A DNA stretch of 64,000 nucleotides from Bradyrhizobium jicamae. GTDB lineage: Bacteria; Pseudomonadota; Alphaproteobacteria; Rhizobiales; Xanthobacteraceae. Where the stretch lies: contig NZ_JAFCKQ010000022.1 of NCBI RefSeq assembly GCF_018130215.1, positions 48,004 through 112,003 of the forward strand, in the 5' to 3' direction. Below are positions 9,081-16,833 of this stretch, piece after piece (positions within the stretch are counted from its first letter, which is position 1; the number at the start of each line of letters is the position of its first letter). The notes under the pieces are model-generated. The model saw only the letters and a program-made list of their open reading frames with translations. It ran no database searches and was not told the DNA's origin. The translations under genes and the position numbers were made by a program.

Positions 9081-9410
9081 GTGACGAGAAATCCAAAGAC
9101 AATCGCACTTGCGACGTTCGCCTTCGGGTGTGCCATGCTGCTATCCGCCGGCTGGACGGAACAACGCGGCGTGTCGCTCTCTGTTGAGAGCGCACAGGCG
9201 CGCGTCGGTCGACCTTTGACACCTGTGAGTGTTGCGGGTGTTGCCCGTCGTCAGACACGAAGGGCAGTGTACGGTACTGCCGCCGTTGGAGCAGCGGCTG
9301 CGGCCGGGGCTTACGGCTACTATCACTATCCTTCCAACGGTCAGGGCTTTGTATGTCAGCCCGGCACGTATTTCCACGGCGAGGATGGCCGCCAACACCT
9401 CTGTCAGTAG
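9081..9410 (+). CDS. Small secreted hypothetical protein
   Basis: A 109-aa protein of unknown function. The GTG start at 9081 follows GGAGGA. The N-terminus TIALATFAFGCAMLLSAGW is a signal peptide or anchor, followed by RPLTPVSVAGVARRQTRRAV, an Ala/Gly-rich hydrophobic stretch (TAAVGAAAAAGAYGYY) and a C-terminal module with two cysteines, CQPGTYFHGEDGRQHLC, that could form a disulfide in the envelope. It resembles small envelope proteins common in Bradyrhizobium. The FixK/FNR box upstream suggests low-oxygen induction. Confidence 0.7.
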   Translation: MTRNPKTIALATFAFGCAMLLSAGWTEQRGVSLSVESAQARVGRPLTPVSVAGVARRQTRRAVYGTAAVGAAAAAGAYGYYHYPSNGQGFVCQPGTYFHGEDGRQHLCQ

Positions 9411-9447
9411 GGAGAAGTGCTGACGGGGTGCGGCCACATCACCGGAA

Positions 9448-9711
9448 TTACTTCGGAAGACATTCTACATTGTAGGCAATGATGATTTGGGCTGGGTCGG
9501 CCTTGCCGACGGCTTTCAAGTCTTCCAGGCCGCTTTTCAGCCTGGCTCCTGCCTCTTGCAGACTGCCTTCAAGTGTGGCCTTGGCCTTGCTGCATCGCTC
9601 CTCGCTGGTGAACTCCTGAAACACCACGGTCGGGAGGAGTCTCCATTCTGCCTTGTCGCTCGTGGCGGCCGGGCTAACCGAGTAGGAGAACACATACATC
9701 AGCACCCACAT
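9448..9711 (-). CDS. Small membrane/secreted hypothetical protein
   Basis: Unknown function, 87 aa from the ATG at 9711 (MWVLMYVFSYSVSPAA). A longer frame starts at 9846, but that start lies inside a FixK-like dyad (9833-9846) and has no ribosome site, whereas 9711 is preceded by GGGAG. The N-terminus is hydrophobic; the rest is charged, with Cys at EERCSK and ECLPK and an amphipathic stretch KATLEGSLQEAGARLKSGLE. It is divergent from the universal stress protein gene. Confidence 0.5.
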   Translation of the reverse strand: MWVLMYVFSYSVSPAATSDKAEWRLLPTVVFQEFTSEERCSKAKATLEGSLQEAGARLKSGLEDLKAVGKADPAQIIIAYNVECLPK

Positions 9712-9832
9712 CAGCGTGCTCCCGGCAAAGAGGAAGATCTCGACGGCAGTCGCATCACAACCACCATCGTCGAAGAGGTGGAGCAGTCGAGCCGTTACCA
9801 CGATGATTCGCGACGATGGCTCCACGTCCGCC

Positions 9833-9846
9833 ATGATCTGGATCAA
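9833..9846 (-). promoter_or_regulatory. FixK/FNR-like box for the minus-strand small protein
   Basis: Read on the minus strand, TTGATCCAGATCAT matches TTGAT-N4-ATCAA except for the last base. It lies about 128 bp upstream of the proposed start at 9711, leaving room for a leader. Confidence 0.5.
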
Positions 9847-9887
9847 GGGTGCAAGGATATCTGGGTTGCTGCACGCCAGGTGGTATT

Positions 9888-9901
9888 TTGATCCAGCTCA
9901 A
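9888..9901 (+). promoter_or_regulatory. FixK/FNR-type box upstream of the universal stress protein
   Basis: TTGATCCAGCTCAA has the core TTGA-N6-TCAA. Its centre is about 78 bp upstream of the ATG at 9973, suitable for a -41.5 activator site with a leader of roughly 35 nt. Confidence 0.65.
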
Positions 9902-9972
9902 GACGGTGTTCCAGGCGCCGAGCTTGCATTCGGGAGGAGCGGCAGGTCGTCCAGACAAACGTGAGGTGAAGC

Positions 9973-10425
9973 ATGTACCGGCATATTCTCATTCCGACAG
10001 ATGGGTCGGAACTGGCTGAGCATGGGGTGAGGCACGGGTTGGCGCTCGCGAAATCCCTCGGGGCCAAAGCGTCAGTCATCTTCGTCGTGGAGCCCCTTTC
10101 AGAAGTAGGGGGGCAGTACCGTGAACTGCTCGCAAAATATGCCGAGATACGCAAGCAAGAGGCCACGAGCGCGCTCGATCGCGCGGCACATGCAGCCAGA
10201 GAGGCCGGCGTGTCCTGCGAGATAAGTCGAGTGGAGAGCGGGCCACCCCATCAGGCCATCATCGAAGCAGCCGAGGAAAGAGGCTGCGACCTCATCGTGA
10301 TGTCATCGCACGGACGCAGCGGGCTCTCCATGCTCCTCATCGGCAGCGTGACAAACAAGGTGCTGGTGCAGGCGAAGATCCCCGTGCTGGTTTGCCAGTC
10401 ACGGGCTGAAGCCCGAGCGGCCTGA
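9973..10425 (+). CDS. Universal stress protein (UspA family)
   Basis: Cytoplasmic single-domain Usp, 150 aa. It begins MYRHILIPTDGSELAEHG, the canonical first strand and loop, and ends with the nucleotide-binding motif near residues 113-131, SSHGRSGLSMLLIGSVTN, of the G-2x-G-9x-G-S/T type, so it probably binds ATP. The ribosome site is GAGGTGAAGC. With the FixK-like box upstream it fits the anaerobiosis-induced Usp class. Confidence 0.9.
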   Translation: MYRHILIPTDGSELAEHGVRHGLALAKSLGAKASVIFVVEPLSEVGGQYRELLAKYAEIRKQEATSALDRAAHAAREAGVSCEISRVESGPPHQAIIEAAEERGCDLIVMSSHGRSGLSMLLIGSVTNKVLVQAKIPVLVCQSRAEARAA

Positions 10426-10430
10426 GTGGG

Positions 10431-10871
10431 CTATCGCCTGCCGCGCTTGGTCCTTTCCTGAGGTGACGGAGCGGGCTGTGGCGCGGGGCTCTCCGCCCTG
10501 GCCGACGCCAGCGCGTCGACCCGTGCGCTCAGCGAGCCCAACTGGTCCGACAGCAGCTTTTGGTCGCCGCGTTGAGTGGAAACGTTCCGCTGCACGCCAT
10601 TGATCTGGTCAGCCAGCTTCTGTTGGTCGGACTGAATTCCCTGCACGGCTTGCTGCAGCGATGCCAGGGTCTGCTTGATCTGTTCGATCGCCGGGTCCGC
10701 AGGAGGCGGCGACAGCTGGGCCTTTTGTTGCGAGCCTGCCCACTGCATTCCGGTGCCGTAGGCCATCCAAAGGAAGCCGCCGGCGACGAGGACGACTATG
10801 AGCGCGACGACCAGCCATGGTCCTGACGATCGCCATTGGCGTGCGTCGGCGTGCATTGATGGGTCTGTCAT
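10431..10871 (-). CDS. Membrane-anchored coiled-coil protein, hypothetical
   Basis: Unknown function, 146 aa. It has a short cytoplasmic N-terminus, one membrane helix (WLVVALIVVLVAGGFLWMAY, residues about 19-38), then a heptad-rich region from about 60 to 120 (IKQTLASLQQAVQGIQSDQ and LLSDQLGSLSARVDALAS) predicted to form a coiled coil, and a Pro/basic tail ending KRGRR. It is convergent with the Usp gene, with stop codons 5 bp apart. A perfect inverted repeat sits just before its start. Confidence 0.65.
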   Translation of the reverse strand: MTDPSMHADARQWRSSGPWLVVALIVVLVAGGFLWMAYGTGMQWAGSQQKAQLSPPPADPAIEQIKQTLASLQQAVQGIQSDQQKLADQINGVQRNVSTQRGDQKLLSDQLGSLSARVDALASARAESPAPQPAPSPQERTKRGRR

Positions 10872-10883
10872 GGTGATTGCTTC

Positions 10884-10904
10884 CCCGATTGCGATGCAAT
10901 CGGG
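10884..10904 (-). promoter_or_regulatory. Inverted repeat adjoining the ribosome site of the coiled-coil gene
   Basis: Arms CCCGATTGC and GCAATCGGG (9 bp each) flank a 3-base centre. On the minus strand the right arm runs directly into GGGAAG, the likely ribosome site, 12 bp before the ATG at 10871. It could be an operator or a translation-controlling hairpin. Confidence 0.45.
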
Positions 10905-10980
10905 CTAACGACCCAATCCGGGGTTCGTTCCGCGCGGCAGGTCGCATGCTCCGGCTTGCGGTCCGTGGCCTTCGAAAGGC

Positions 10981-11010
10981 GATGCTGCGCCCGCAATGGG
11001 GCGCAGCATC
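10981..11010 (-). terminator. Hairpin terminator after the tannase-family gene
   Basis: A 12-bp perfect stem, GATGCTGCGCCC paired with GGGCGCAGCATC, with a 6-base loop, begins 12 bp after the stop of the esterase gene. The T tract after it on the minus strand is weak. Confidence 0.6.
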
Positions 11011-11022
11011 CTGGTGAAGGAA

Positions 11023-12888
11023 TCACTGTGCGTTGTTGCCGCGACCGTCGTCGTCGTCGAAGAAGTCGTGGTCGCCGCCCGGTTTGAACTGGGGATCGAC
11101 GCAGGCGAAGTTGGCCGCGTTGTTGGTCATGCCGCTTCCCTGGTAGGCTGGAATGCGCGGATAGGGGCATAGCGGCCGCGTGCCGCCGGTCGGGAAGTTG
11201 ACCGCGACCCGCGGGTCAAACGGTGCGCCGGCCGGGTAGGGAGAGGTCGCGTTGGTGTTCGCCGCGACGATGCGGTCCGGTGCGATGCCCTTCTCGACCC
11301 AGTTCGTGATCGCGTCGAGTTCGTTTCCGGCGAAGCTGGTGGTGGCCGCACCGCCTCCGCAATGGGCCATGTTCGGCACCATGAACAGCCGGGCAAAATC
11401 CCCGGTCTGACTGCCCATCCGCTGGCTCATCTTGCGGTACCAGCGGGCGATCGACGCGCCGGAGAAGATGCCGTCATTGACCGACGAGGAGACGATCAGC
11501 TTGCCGCCGCGCTGCCTGAACGGCCGCAGGTCGGTCGACACCGCCGCCATGAAGTCCATCGAGCTCTCCGGATAGGCCTGGGTGCTGGCGAAGATCTTCG
11601 GCGCGTCGGTATCGAAGTTGAAGTGGAACACGAAGGCTTCCTGGCCGGTCGGCCCGTTGACCGGCGTGACGACGGGAGGTGTCTGGAAGATCATCGGGAT
11701 CGCGCCTGCGCCGAGCGTCAGGTTGATCGCGGTGTTGACACCAGGCACCGGTGCGGTGACGACGTTCCAGAAGCCCCAGCCGGCGCCCGGCGCCGACGGT
11801 GGCGTCCAGATTCCCGCGTCCCAGAACCAGTTCGAATAAAGCCGCTGGCCGTTCGAGTTGACGGGCCCGCTGTAGATCTTCTTGAGCGCATCGACCTGGG
11901 TGCTGGTCAGGCAGCTGCCGCCATGCGGCGTGCTGCCGTGCGAACCGGTGCCGCAGGTGTAGCTGGCGAGCGCCGGGTAAACCTTCCTGGCGGTGCAGGC
12001 GTGGTAGTTGTCGATGATGCCGTCGACCAGGCCGTCGAGCGCATCGCATGCGCTGAGGATCGCGGCTGAGGCCACCTCCATGTCCTGGGCGGGAAAGGTG
12101 CTCGCGATGAACGGCTGGCCGTTGACGTCAGTTGTGGTGGCGAGCCTGCCCAGCACCTGCTCGTTCCAGGCTTCCGCAAGTCCTGCCTGCGGCAGGTTGA
12201 AGCCGGGGTTCTGCGAGATCACGCCGTCGAACAGCCAGGGAAATTTCTGCGAGGCGACCATCGCGTCGCGGCCGCCGTTCGAGCATCCCATGATGTAGGA
12301 ATAGACGGTGTCGAGGCCGTAATAGGAGGAGATGATCTGCTTTGCGACCGTCGCCGTCTTCTCGATGCCGTTGTAGCCGTAGTCGCGGCGTGCCTGGGCG
12401 TCGATGGCGAAATGGGCCGAGCCTCCGGCATTCGCGTCGTCGTCCTGATAGCCGCCGACCGCGTTGCTCGCGCTGTCCTCATGGCCGCCGTCGTCGGCCG
12501 CGACCGCCCAACCTTGTCCGAGCTCGATACCGGCCGAACCTTGCGGGTCGCTTTGCAGGCTGCCGTCGGTGCCGCCGCCGCCCATCATCTCGAAACGGCC
12601 GTGCCAGGTATTCGGCAGGTTGAGCGCAAAGCCGATGGCGTAGGTGAAATGATCGGGATCCTGCGTGCTGGTGCGCTTGTTGATCACGCCGATCACGTTG
12701 CAATAGCCCGACTTCTGCGTCGCGCTCAGGATCTGCGTGTTCGCCAGCGTGAGCCCGGTGAGGCCGGCGCAGGACGAACGCGGCGCGACGCCGCCCGGCG
12801 GCAGTCCTTCGCTCGCCTGGCCCGTTGCCGGCGCACCGAGTGCCGCCCAGCCTGCAACGATCGTCGACGCCAACCATAGTCGCTTCAT
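11023..12888 (-). CDS. Tannase/feruloyl esterase family protein
   Basis: Secreted alpha/beta-hydrolase of 621 aa. The ATG at 12888 follows GGGAGGGACTGAC and starts a Sec signal (MKRLWLASTIVAGWAALGAP, cut near GQA). The serine nucleophile motif GCSNGGRDA (around residue 200) is the GCSxGGR signature of the tannase family; further conserved parts are ISQNPGFNLP and, near the C-terminus, RLFMVPNMAHCGGG, which supplies the catalytic His. The Cys pair before the Ser and at the His is usual in this family. The C-terminus is unusual, with an acidic tail DHDFFDDDDGRG. Probable role: hydrolysis of plant phenolic esters in the periplasm or outside the cell. Confidence 0.88.
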   Translation of the reverse strand: MKRLWLASTIVAGWAALGAPATGQASEGLPPGGVAPRSSCAGLTGLTLANTQILSATQKSGYCNVIGVINKRTSTQDPDHFTYAIGFALNLPNTWHGRFEMMGGGGTDGSLQSDPQGSAGIELGQGWAVAADDGGHEDSASNAVGGYQDDDANAGGSAHFAIDAQARRDYGYNGIEKTATVAKQIISSYYGLDTVYSYIMGCSNGGRDAMVASQKFPWLFDGVISQNPGFNLPQAGLAEAWNEQVLGRLATTTDVNGQPFIASTFPAQDMEVASAAILSACDALDGLVDGIIDNYHACTARKVYPALASYTCGTGSHGSTPHGGSCLTSTQVDALKKIYSGPVNSNGQRLYSNWFWDAGIWTPPSAPGAGWGFWNVVTAPVPGVNTAINLTLGAGAIPMIFQTPPVVTPVNGPTGQEAFVFHFNFDTDAPKIFASTQAYPESSMDFMAAVSTDLRPFRQRGGKLIVSSSVNDGIFSGASIARWYRKMSQRMGSQTGDFARLFMVPNMAHCGGGAATTSFAGNELDAITNWVEKGIAPDRIVAANTNATSPYPAGAPFDPRVAVNFPTGGTRPLCPYPRIPAYQGSGMTNNAANFACVDPQFKPGGDHDFFDDDDGRGNNAQ

Positions 12889-13298
12889 GTCAGTCCCTCC
12901 CTGGTGATGAAGAATTCTTGCCGGACCGGCGGCAGTCCGCGCAGCCGAGCCCGCCGGCGGAATCGCGGCCGTCCTGCCGGCCTGACCGCAGCGCGCTTGT
13001 GACGGGGTACGATGTCATCTCGCCGTGGCACGTCACAACGCGCTCATCGTTGTCCACCCTTGATGGGTGCACGGACGTTATCTCCCTTGGATGTTGTCCT
13101 GGACCGGCTCGTGATGCGGCGGGTTCCAGCGATCCTTGCGCAGCCATGTTGCCATGTCAACATGGATTCGAAGTCGGATGCCGCCACGCAACCTGACGTG
13201 GCATTTGCGGCTGCGCGCTGCGCCGGTGGACTCGCGCCCTCGAATCCCCGATCCTCGGCTGCGGGCTTGGGAAGCGAGCTTGGGAAAGATTGACGTCG
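12889..13298. other. Divergent intergenic region between esterase and MarR genes
   Basis: No gene is supported here. It holds the promoters of the esterase (minus) and the MarR gene (plus) and a dyad at 13145-13164 that may be the MarR operator. Confidence 0.5.
13145..13164. promoter_or_regulatory. Candidate MarR operator
   Basis: CATGTTG and CAACATG form 7-bp inverted arms separated by 6 bp (CCATGT). The size and the position between the esterase and MarR genes are typical of a MarR-family site. Confidence 0.45.
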
Positions 13299-13865
13299 AT
13301 GGAGCCGAAGAAGGCAGGTGTCGGGAAGCGGCCCGGCGACAGGCCGCGCCGCGCAGGCCGCGCGGCGAAATCGTCACGACAGCAGCCGCGAGCGACGCAG
13401 GCGGATAAGCCGGCGCTGGCAAAGCCGGCGGCCTCACCGCTCGCCCTCGGCGACCTATCGCAACTGCTCGGCTACAGCCTGCGCCGGGCCCAGCTTTGGG
13501 TCTTCAGGGAATTCGGCCGGCAATTGTCCGCGTTTGACATCAGCCCGGCGCAGTTCTCCGTCCTCTGCGTGATCGATGCCAATCCCGGCGTCAATCAGCT
13601 TGCGATTGCGCAACTGCTGTCGATCGAGCGGGCCGGATTGGGCAGGCTGGTGGATCACCTGGAGGGTCGCGGCCTGGTGCGGCGCACCGCTTCCGCGATC
13701 AACCGGCGTTACTACGTGCTCTATCTGACCGACGAGGGCACGGCGCTGCTCGGCCGCATCAGGCCCGCAGCGGCCGAAAGCGACAAGCGCCTCGCTGCCA
13801 AGATCGGACCGCACGCGTACCGCGAATTGCGGCGGGCGCTGTCGGTCTTCCTGCAGGAGACCTGA
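13299..13865 (+). CDS. MarR family transcriptional regulator
   Basis: Cytoplasmic winged-helix repressor, 188 aa. The N-terminal 45 residues are basic and low-complexity (KKAGVGKRPGDRPRRAGRAA), unlike a standard MarR of about 150 aa, and might be a DNA-contacting extension. The MarR core follows: SYSLRRAQLW-like dimer helix, NQLAIAQLLSIERAGLGRLVD as recognition region and RRYYVLYLTDEG as the wing. ATG 13299 is chosen over an upstream TTG at 13290 because GGGAAAG lies about 10 bp before it. It is divergent from the esterase gene and may repress it in response to an aromatic ligand. Confidence 0.88.
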   Translation: MEPKKAGVGKRPGDRPRRAGRAAKSSRQQPRATQADKPALAKPAASPLALGDLSQLLGYSLRRAQLWVFREFGRQLSAFDISPAQFSVLCVIDANPGVNQLAIAQLLSIERAGLGRLVDHLEGRGLVRRTASAINRRYYVLYLTDEGTALLGRIRPAAAESDKRLAAKIGPHAYRELRRALSVFLQET

Positions 13866-13936
13866 CGGTCGGGGCGCGGAAAGGCGGACGAGGTCGCCAG
13901 TTGCCTGAAGCGATGACTGGTTTGTGGCCCATGCCC

Positions 13937-14863
13937 TCACTCCATCCTCGCAAACAACTCCACCAGCGTTTCGCGCAGCCAGCGTTGTGCCGGCACGGTA
14001 TCGTTGCGCTGGTGCCAGAACAGGCTGACGATGCGCGGCGGGGCCTCGAGCGGCAGCGGCATCGCGTGCAGGAACGGCGCATGGCGGGACTCGCCGCGCA
14101 GGTCGCGGGGCAGCACGGCGATCAGGTCGGACTGGCGCACGGTCTCGTAGGCCGTTCCGTAGTGATTGACGATCGCGACCAGGTTGCGCGACAGCCCGCG
14201 CGATGCGAGGAACTGGTCGTAGGTCGGCAAGGTCCGGCCGGCGAGACTGACATCGACATGCTTGGCGCTGAGGAAGCTCTTCACGCTGAGCCGCTTTCTG
14301 GCAGCCAGCGGATGATCGCGCCGCATGAAGCAGGCGTATTCGACCGTCCACAGCGAGCGGGCGCGGATCAGCGCCGGATGCAGCGACTCGTTGACATAGA
14401 CCGAGAGCACGCAGTCGACCCGGTTGTCCTCGAGTTGGTCGGCGATGCCGATGATGGTGTTGGGCGCGGTCCGGATGCGCGCATTCGGCGCCACCTCGCT
14501 GAACCGGTTCAACAGCCGCGGCATCACCAGCGAGGCGACGTAGTCCGACATCGACAGGCTGAACTCGGTCTGCGCTCTCCGCGAATCGAACACCACCTCG
14601 TCGAGCGCGCCGCGCACGCTTTCCAGCGCGTCGCCGATCGGATCCCACAATGCCGTGGCACGCTGCGTCGGGCGGATGCCGGTGCCTGCACGCACGAACA
14701 GCGGATCGCCGAGCGCGTCGCGCAGCCGCGCCAGCGCGTTGCTGACCGCGGGCTGCGTCATCTTGAGCGCGTTGGCGGCGCGCGTGACGCTGCCCTCGGT
14801 CATCAGCGCCTCGAAGACTTTCAGCAGATTGAGGTCAAGCCTGCGGAACGACATCAGTGACAT
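13937..14863 (-). CDS. LysR family transcriptional regulator
   Basis: LTTR of 308 aa. The N-terminal helix-turn-helix is LDLNLLKVFEALMTEGSVTR followed by AANALKMTQPAVSNALARLR, the NodD/SyrM-like subgroup pattern. The effector domain follows from about residue 90. It is transcribed away from the MFS-GAF-amidohydrolase operon across a 90-bp gap, so it probably controls that operon and itself. An alternative ATG 3 codons downstream (MSFRR) is possible. Confidence 0.92.
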   Translation of the reverse strand: MSLMSFRRLDLNLLKVFEALMTEGSVTRAANALKMTQPAVSNALARLRDALGDPLFVRAGTGIRPTQRATALWDPIGDALESVRGALDEVVFDSRRAQTEFSLSMSDYVASLVMPRLLNRFSEVAPNARIRTAPNTIIGIADQLEDNRVDCVLSVYVNESLHPALIRARSLWTVEYACFMRRDHPLAARKRLSVKSFLSAKHVDVSLAGRTLPTYDQFLASRGLSRNLVAIVNHYGTAYETVRQSDLIAVLPRDLRGESRHAPFLHAMPLPLEAPPRIVSLFWHQRNDTVPAQRWLRETLVELFARME

Positions 14864-14953
14864 TCACAATGATGATGTATGGGATCACAATTATAAATTA
14901 TTCGGATAATGGCAAGTTTGTCTATCATCCCCCTCGATTGAGGGGGGAGTTTC
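14864..14953. promoter_or_regulatory. LysR/MFS divergent promoter region
   Basis: A 90-bp gap that is markedly AT-rich (ATTATAAATTATTCGGATAA around 14890-14909) in a GC-rich setting, as expected for back-to-back promoters and a LysR T-N11-A site. At 14929-14946 a 7-bp hairpin (CCCCCTC/GAGGGGG, loop GATT) overlaps the ribosome site GGGGGGAG of the MFS gene. Confidence 0.5.
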
Positions 14954-16312
14954 ATGTCGATGATATCGGCGCGTATCGAGCGCCTTCCGTTCTCGCGTTT
15001 CCACATCCACCTGCTGCTGATGGGTGGCCTGGGTTACATGTTCGACGCCATGGATGCGGCCGTGATCGCCTTCATCCTGCCGGTTGTGCGCACCGCCTGG
15101 AATCTCACGGCGGTCCAGACCGGCGTGCTCGGCAGCAGCACCTTCGTTGGCTTCCTGTTCGGCGCCTTGCTCGCCGGCACGCTGGGCGACCTGATCGGCC
15201 GCCGCGCGGTGATGATGTCGGCGCTCGCACTCTACTGCGCTGCATCGCTGGTGAGCGCGACGGTGGATAGCTGGCCCTCATTCTTTGCCGCCCGCGTGGT
15301 GGCAGGCATGGGCACCGGCGCCGAGAGCGCGATCATTGCGCCTTACCTCGCGGAGTTCGTGGCGCGGCGCTACCGCGGCAGCTTTACGGGCGCGCTGGCC
15401 GGCTTCTTCTCCTTCGGCTTCGTGGCAGCGGCCTTGCTCGGCTATTTCATCGTTCCCGCTTATGAGAATGGCTGGCGTGTCGTTCTGGTCCTCACCGCAA
15501 TCCCCGTCGTCATGTTGCTGTGGTGGCGCCGCTCGCTCCCGGAATCGCCGCGCTGGCTGGAGAGCCGGGGGCGCGAGAAGGAGGCCGAAGCGGTTCTCGA
15601 CAAGATCGAGGCAAGCTTCGCGCGATCGGGCCATGCGCTGCCGCAGCCGGTGGCTGAGGCAATCGCGCCCCCGGTACCGGCGGGAACGCTGGCGGCCAAC
15701 TTCGCGTCGCTGCTCGCCGGGCGGCAGGCCCGCATCACCACCATGACCTGGATCATGTGGCTGTCGATCACCTTCAGCTATTACTCGTTCTTCGTCTGGA
15801 TTCCCGGCCTGCTGGTGCAGAACGGCATGAGCATCACCAAGAGCTTCGGCTATTCGCTGACGATGTATTGCGCGCAGGTGCCCGGCTATTTCAGCGCCGC
15901 CTGGTTCAACGAGCGCATCGGCCGGCAGGCCACCATTGCCACCTACATGCTGTTCGGCGGCGTCAGCGCGCTCGGGCTTGCCTTCGCCTCGAGCGACAGC
16001 GCGATCATGACCGCAGGCATCCTGCTGTCCTTCTTCATGAACGGCACCTATGCCGGCGTCTATGCCTACACCGCCGAGGTGTTCCCGACGCCGATCCGCA
16101 CCACGGGGGCCGGGCTTGCGTCGGCGATCGGCCGCATCGGCGCAATCGTCTCGCCGATCCTGGTCGGCTACCTCTATCCGAACTTCGGCTTCGCCGGCGT
16201 ATTCGGCGTCACCACGACCGTGCTGCTGATCGGAGCGCTGACCGTCGTGCTGATGGGCGTGCCGACCCGCGGGCGCTCGCTGGAAGAGATCGCCGCGAGC
16301 GAAGCCGCATGA
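14954..16312 (+). CDS. MFS transporter (aromatic acid/sugar-type symporter)
   Basis: Twelve-helix major facilitator of 452 aa. Visible signatures are GYMFDAMDAAVIAFILPV in helix 1 (the D in helix 1 typical of the AAHS and related families), GTLGDLIGRRAVMM between helices 2 and 3, PESPRWLESRGREKEAEAVL in the central loop and TAEVFPTPIRTTGAGLASA in the second half. The substrate is unknown; the linked amidohydrolase suggests import of an amide, dipeptide or related acid. Confidence 0.9.
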   Translation: MSMISARIERLPFSRFHIHLLLMGGLGYMFDAMDAAVIAFILPVVRTAWNLTAVQTGVLGSSTFVGFLFGALLAGTLGDLIGRRAVMMSALALYCAASLVSATVDSWPSFFAARVVAGMGTGAESAIIAPYLAEFVARRYRGSFTGALAGFFSFGFVAAALLGYFIVPAYENGWRVVLVLTAIPVVMLLWWRRSLPESPRWLESRGREKEAEAVLDKIEASFARSGHALPQPVAEAIAPPVPAGTLAANFASLLAGRQARITTMTWIMWLSITFSYYSFFVWIPGLLVQNGMSITKSFGYSLTMYCAQVPGYFSAAWFNERIGRQATIATYMLFGGVSALGLAFASSDSAIMTAGILLSFFMNGTYAGVYAYTAEVFPTPIRTTGAGLASAIGRIGAIVSPILVGYLYPNFGFAGVFGVTTTVLLIGALTVVLMGVPTRGRSLEEIAASEAA

Positions 16313-16815
16313 GGCCCCGCAAGGATACGCAGGCCGATCGGCTGCTGGTCGACGTCGCGCTCGCGCACGATGAGGCCAACCAGCCGGACGCGCTGTTCGC
16401 GGCGCTCGATCGCGCGCTGCACGCTGCGATCGGGCACAAGCTGTTCACGATCCTGGCCTATGACGGCGAGACATCGGATGCTGCGCGGCTGTATTCCAAC
16501 CTACCGGTGTCCTATCCCGCCGGCGGGCGCAAGCGGCTCGCGGCGGGGCCGTGGACCGAGGCCGTGCTCGAGCGGGGCGAGCCCTATATCGGCCGCACGC
16601 TCGATGACCTCAGCGCGGTGTTCGCCGATCACGCGCTGATCGCCTCGCTCGGTTGCGCGAGCGTGCTCAACATGCCGGTGCGCTGGCGCGGACGCACGCT
16701 CGGCTCGCTCAATCTGCTCCATGAAGCGTGCTGGTACGACGACGATGACGTCGCCGCCTGCCGCCCGTTTGCCCAACTCGCATTGCCGGCGTTGCTTGCG
16801 CCGGCGGCGTCCTAA
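16309..16815 (+). CDS. GAF domain-containing protein
   Basis: A 168-aa protein made almost wholly of one GAF domain: an N-terminal helix DQPDALFAALDRALH-like region, then GHKLFTILAYDGETSDAARL, the ligand pocket region and SVLNMPVRWRGRTLGSLNLL in the last third. Its ATG overlaps the MFS stop by 4 bp (ATGA), so it is co-translated. There is no output domain, so it may bind a small molecule related to the transported compound. Confidence 0.82.
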   Translation: MRPRKDTQADRLLVDVALAHDEANQPDALFAALDRALHAAIGHKLFTILAYDGETSDAARLYSNLPVSYPAGGRKRLAAGPWTEAVLERGEPYIGRTLDDLSAVFADHALIASLGCASVLNMPVRWRGRTLGSLNLLHEACWYDDDDVAACRPFAQLALPALLAPAAS

Positions 16816-16833
16816 CCCAGACAGGACATCGCC

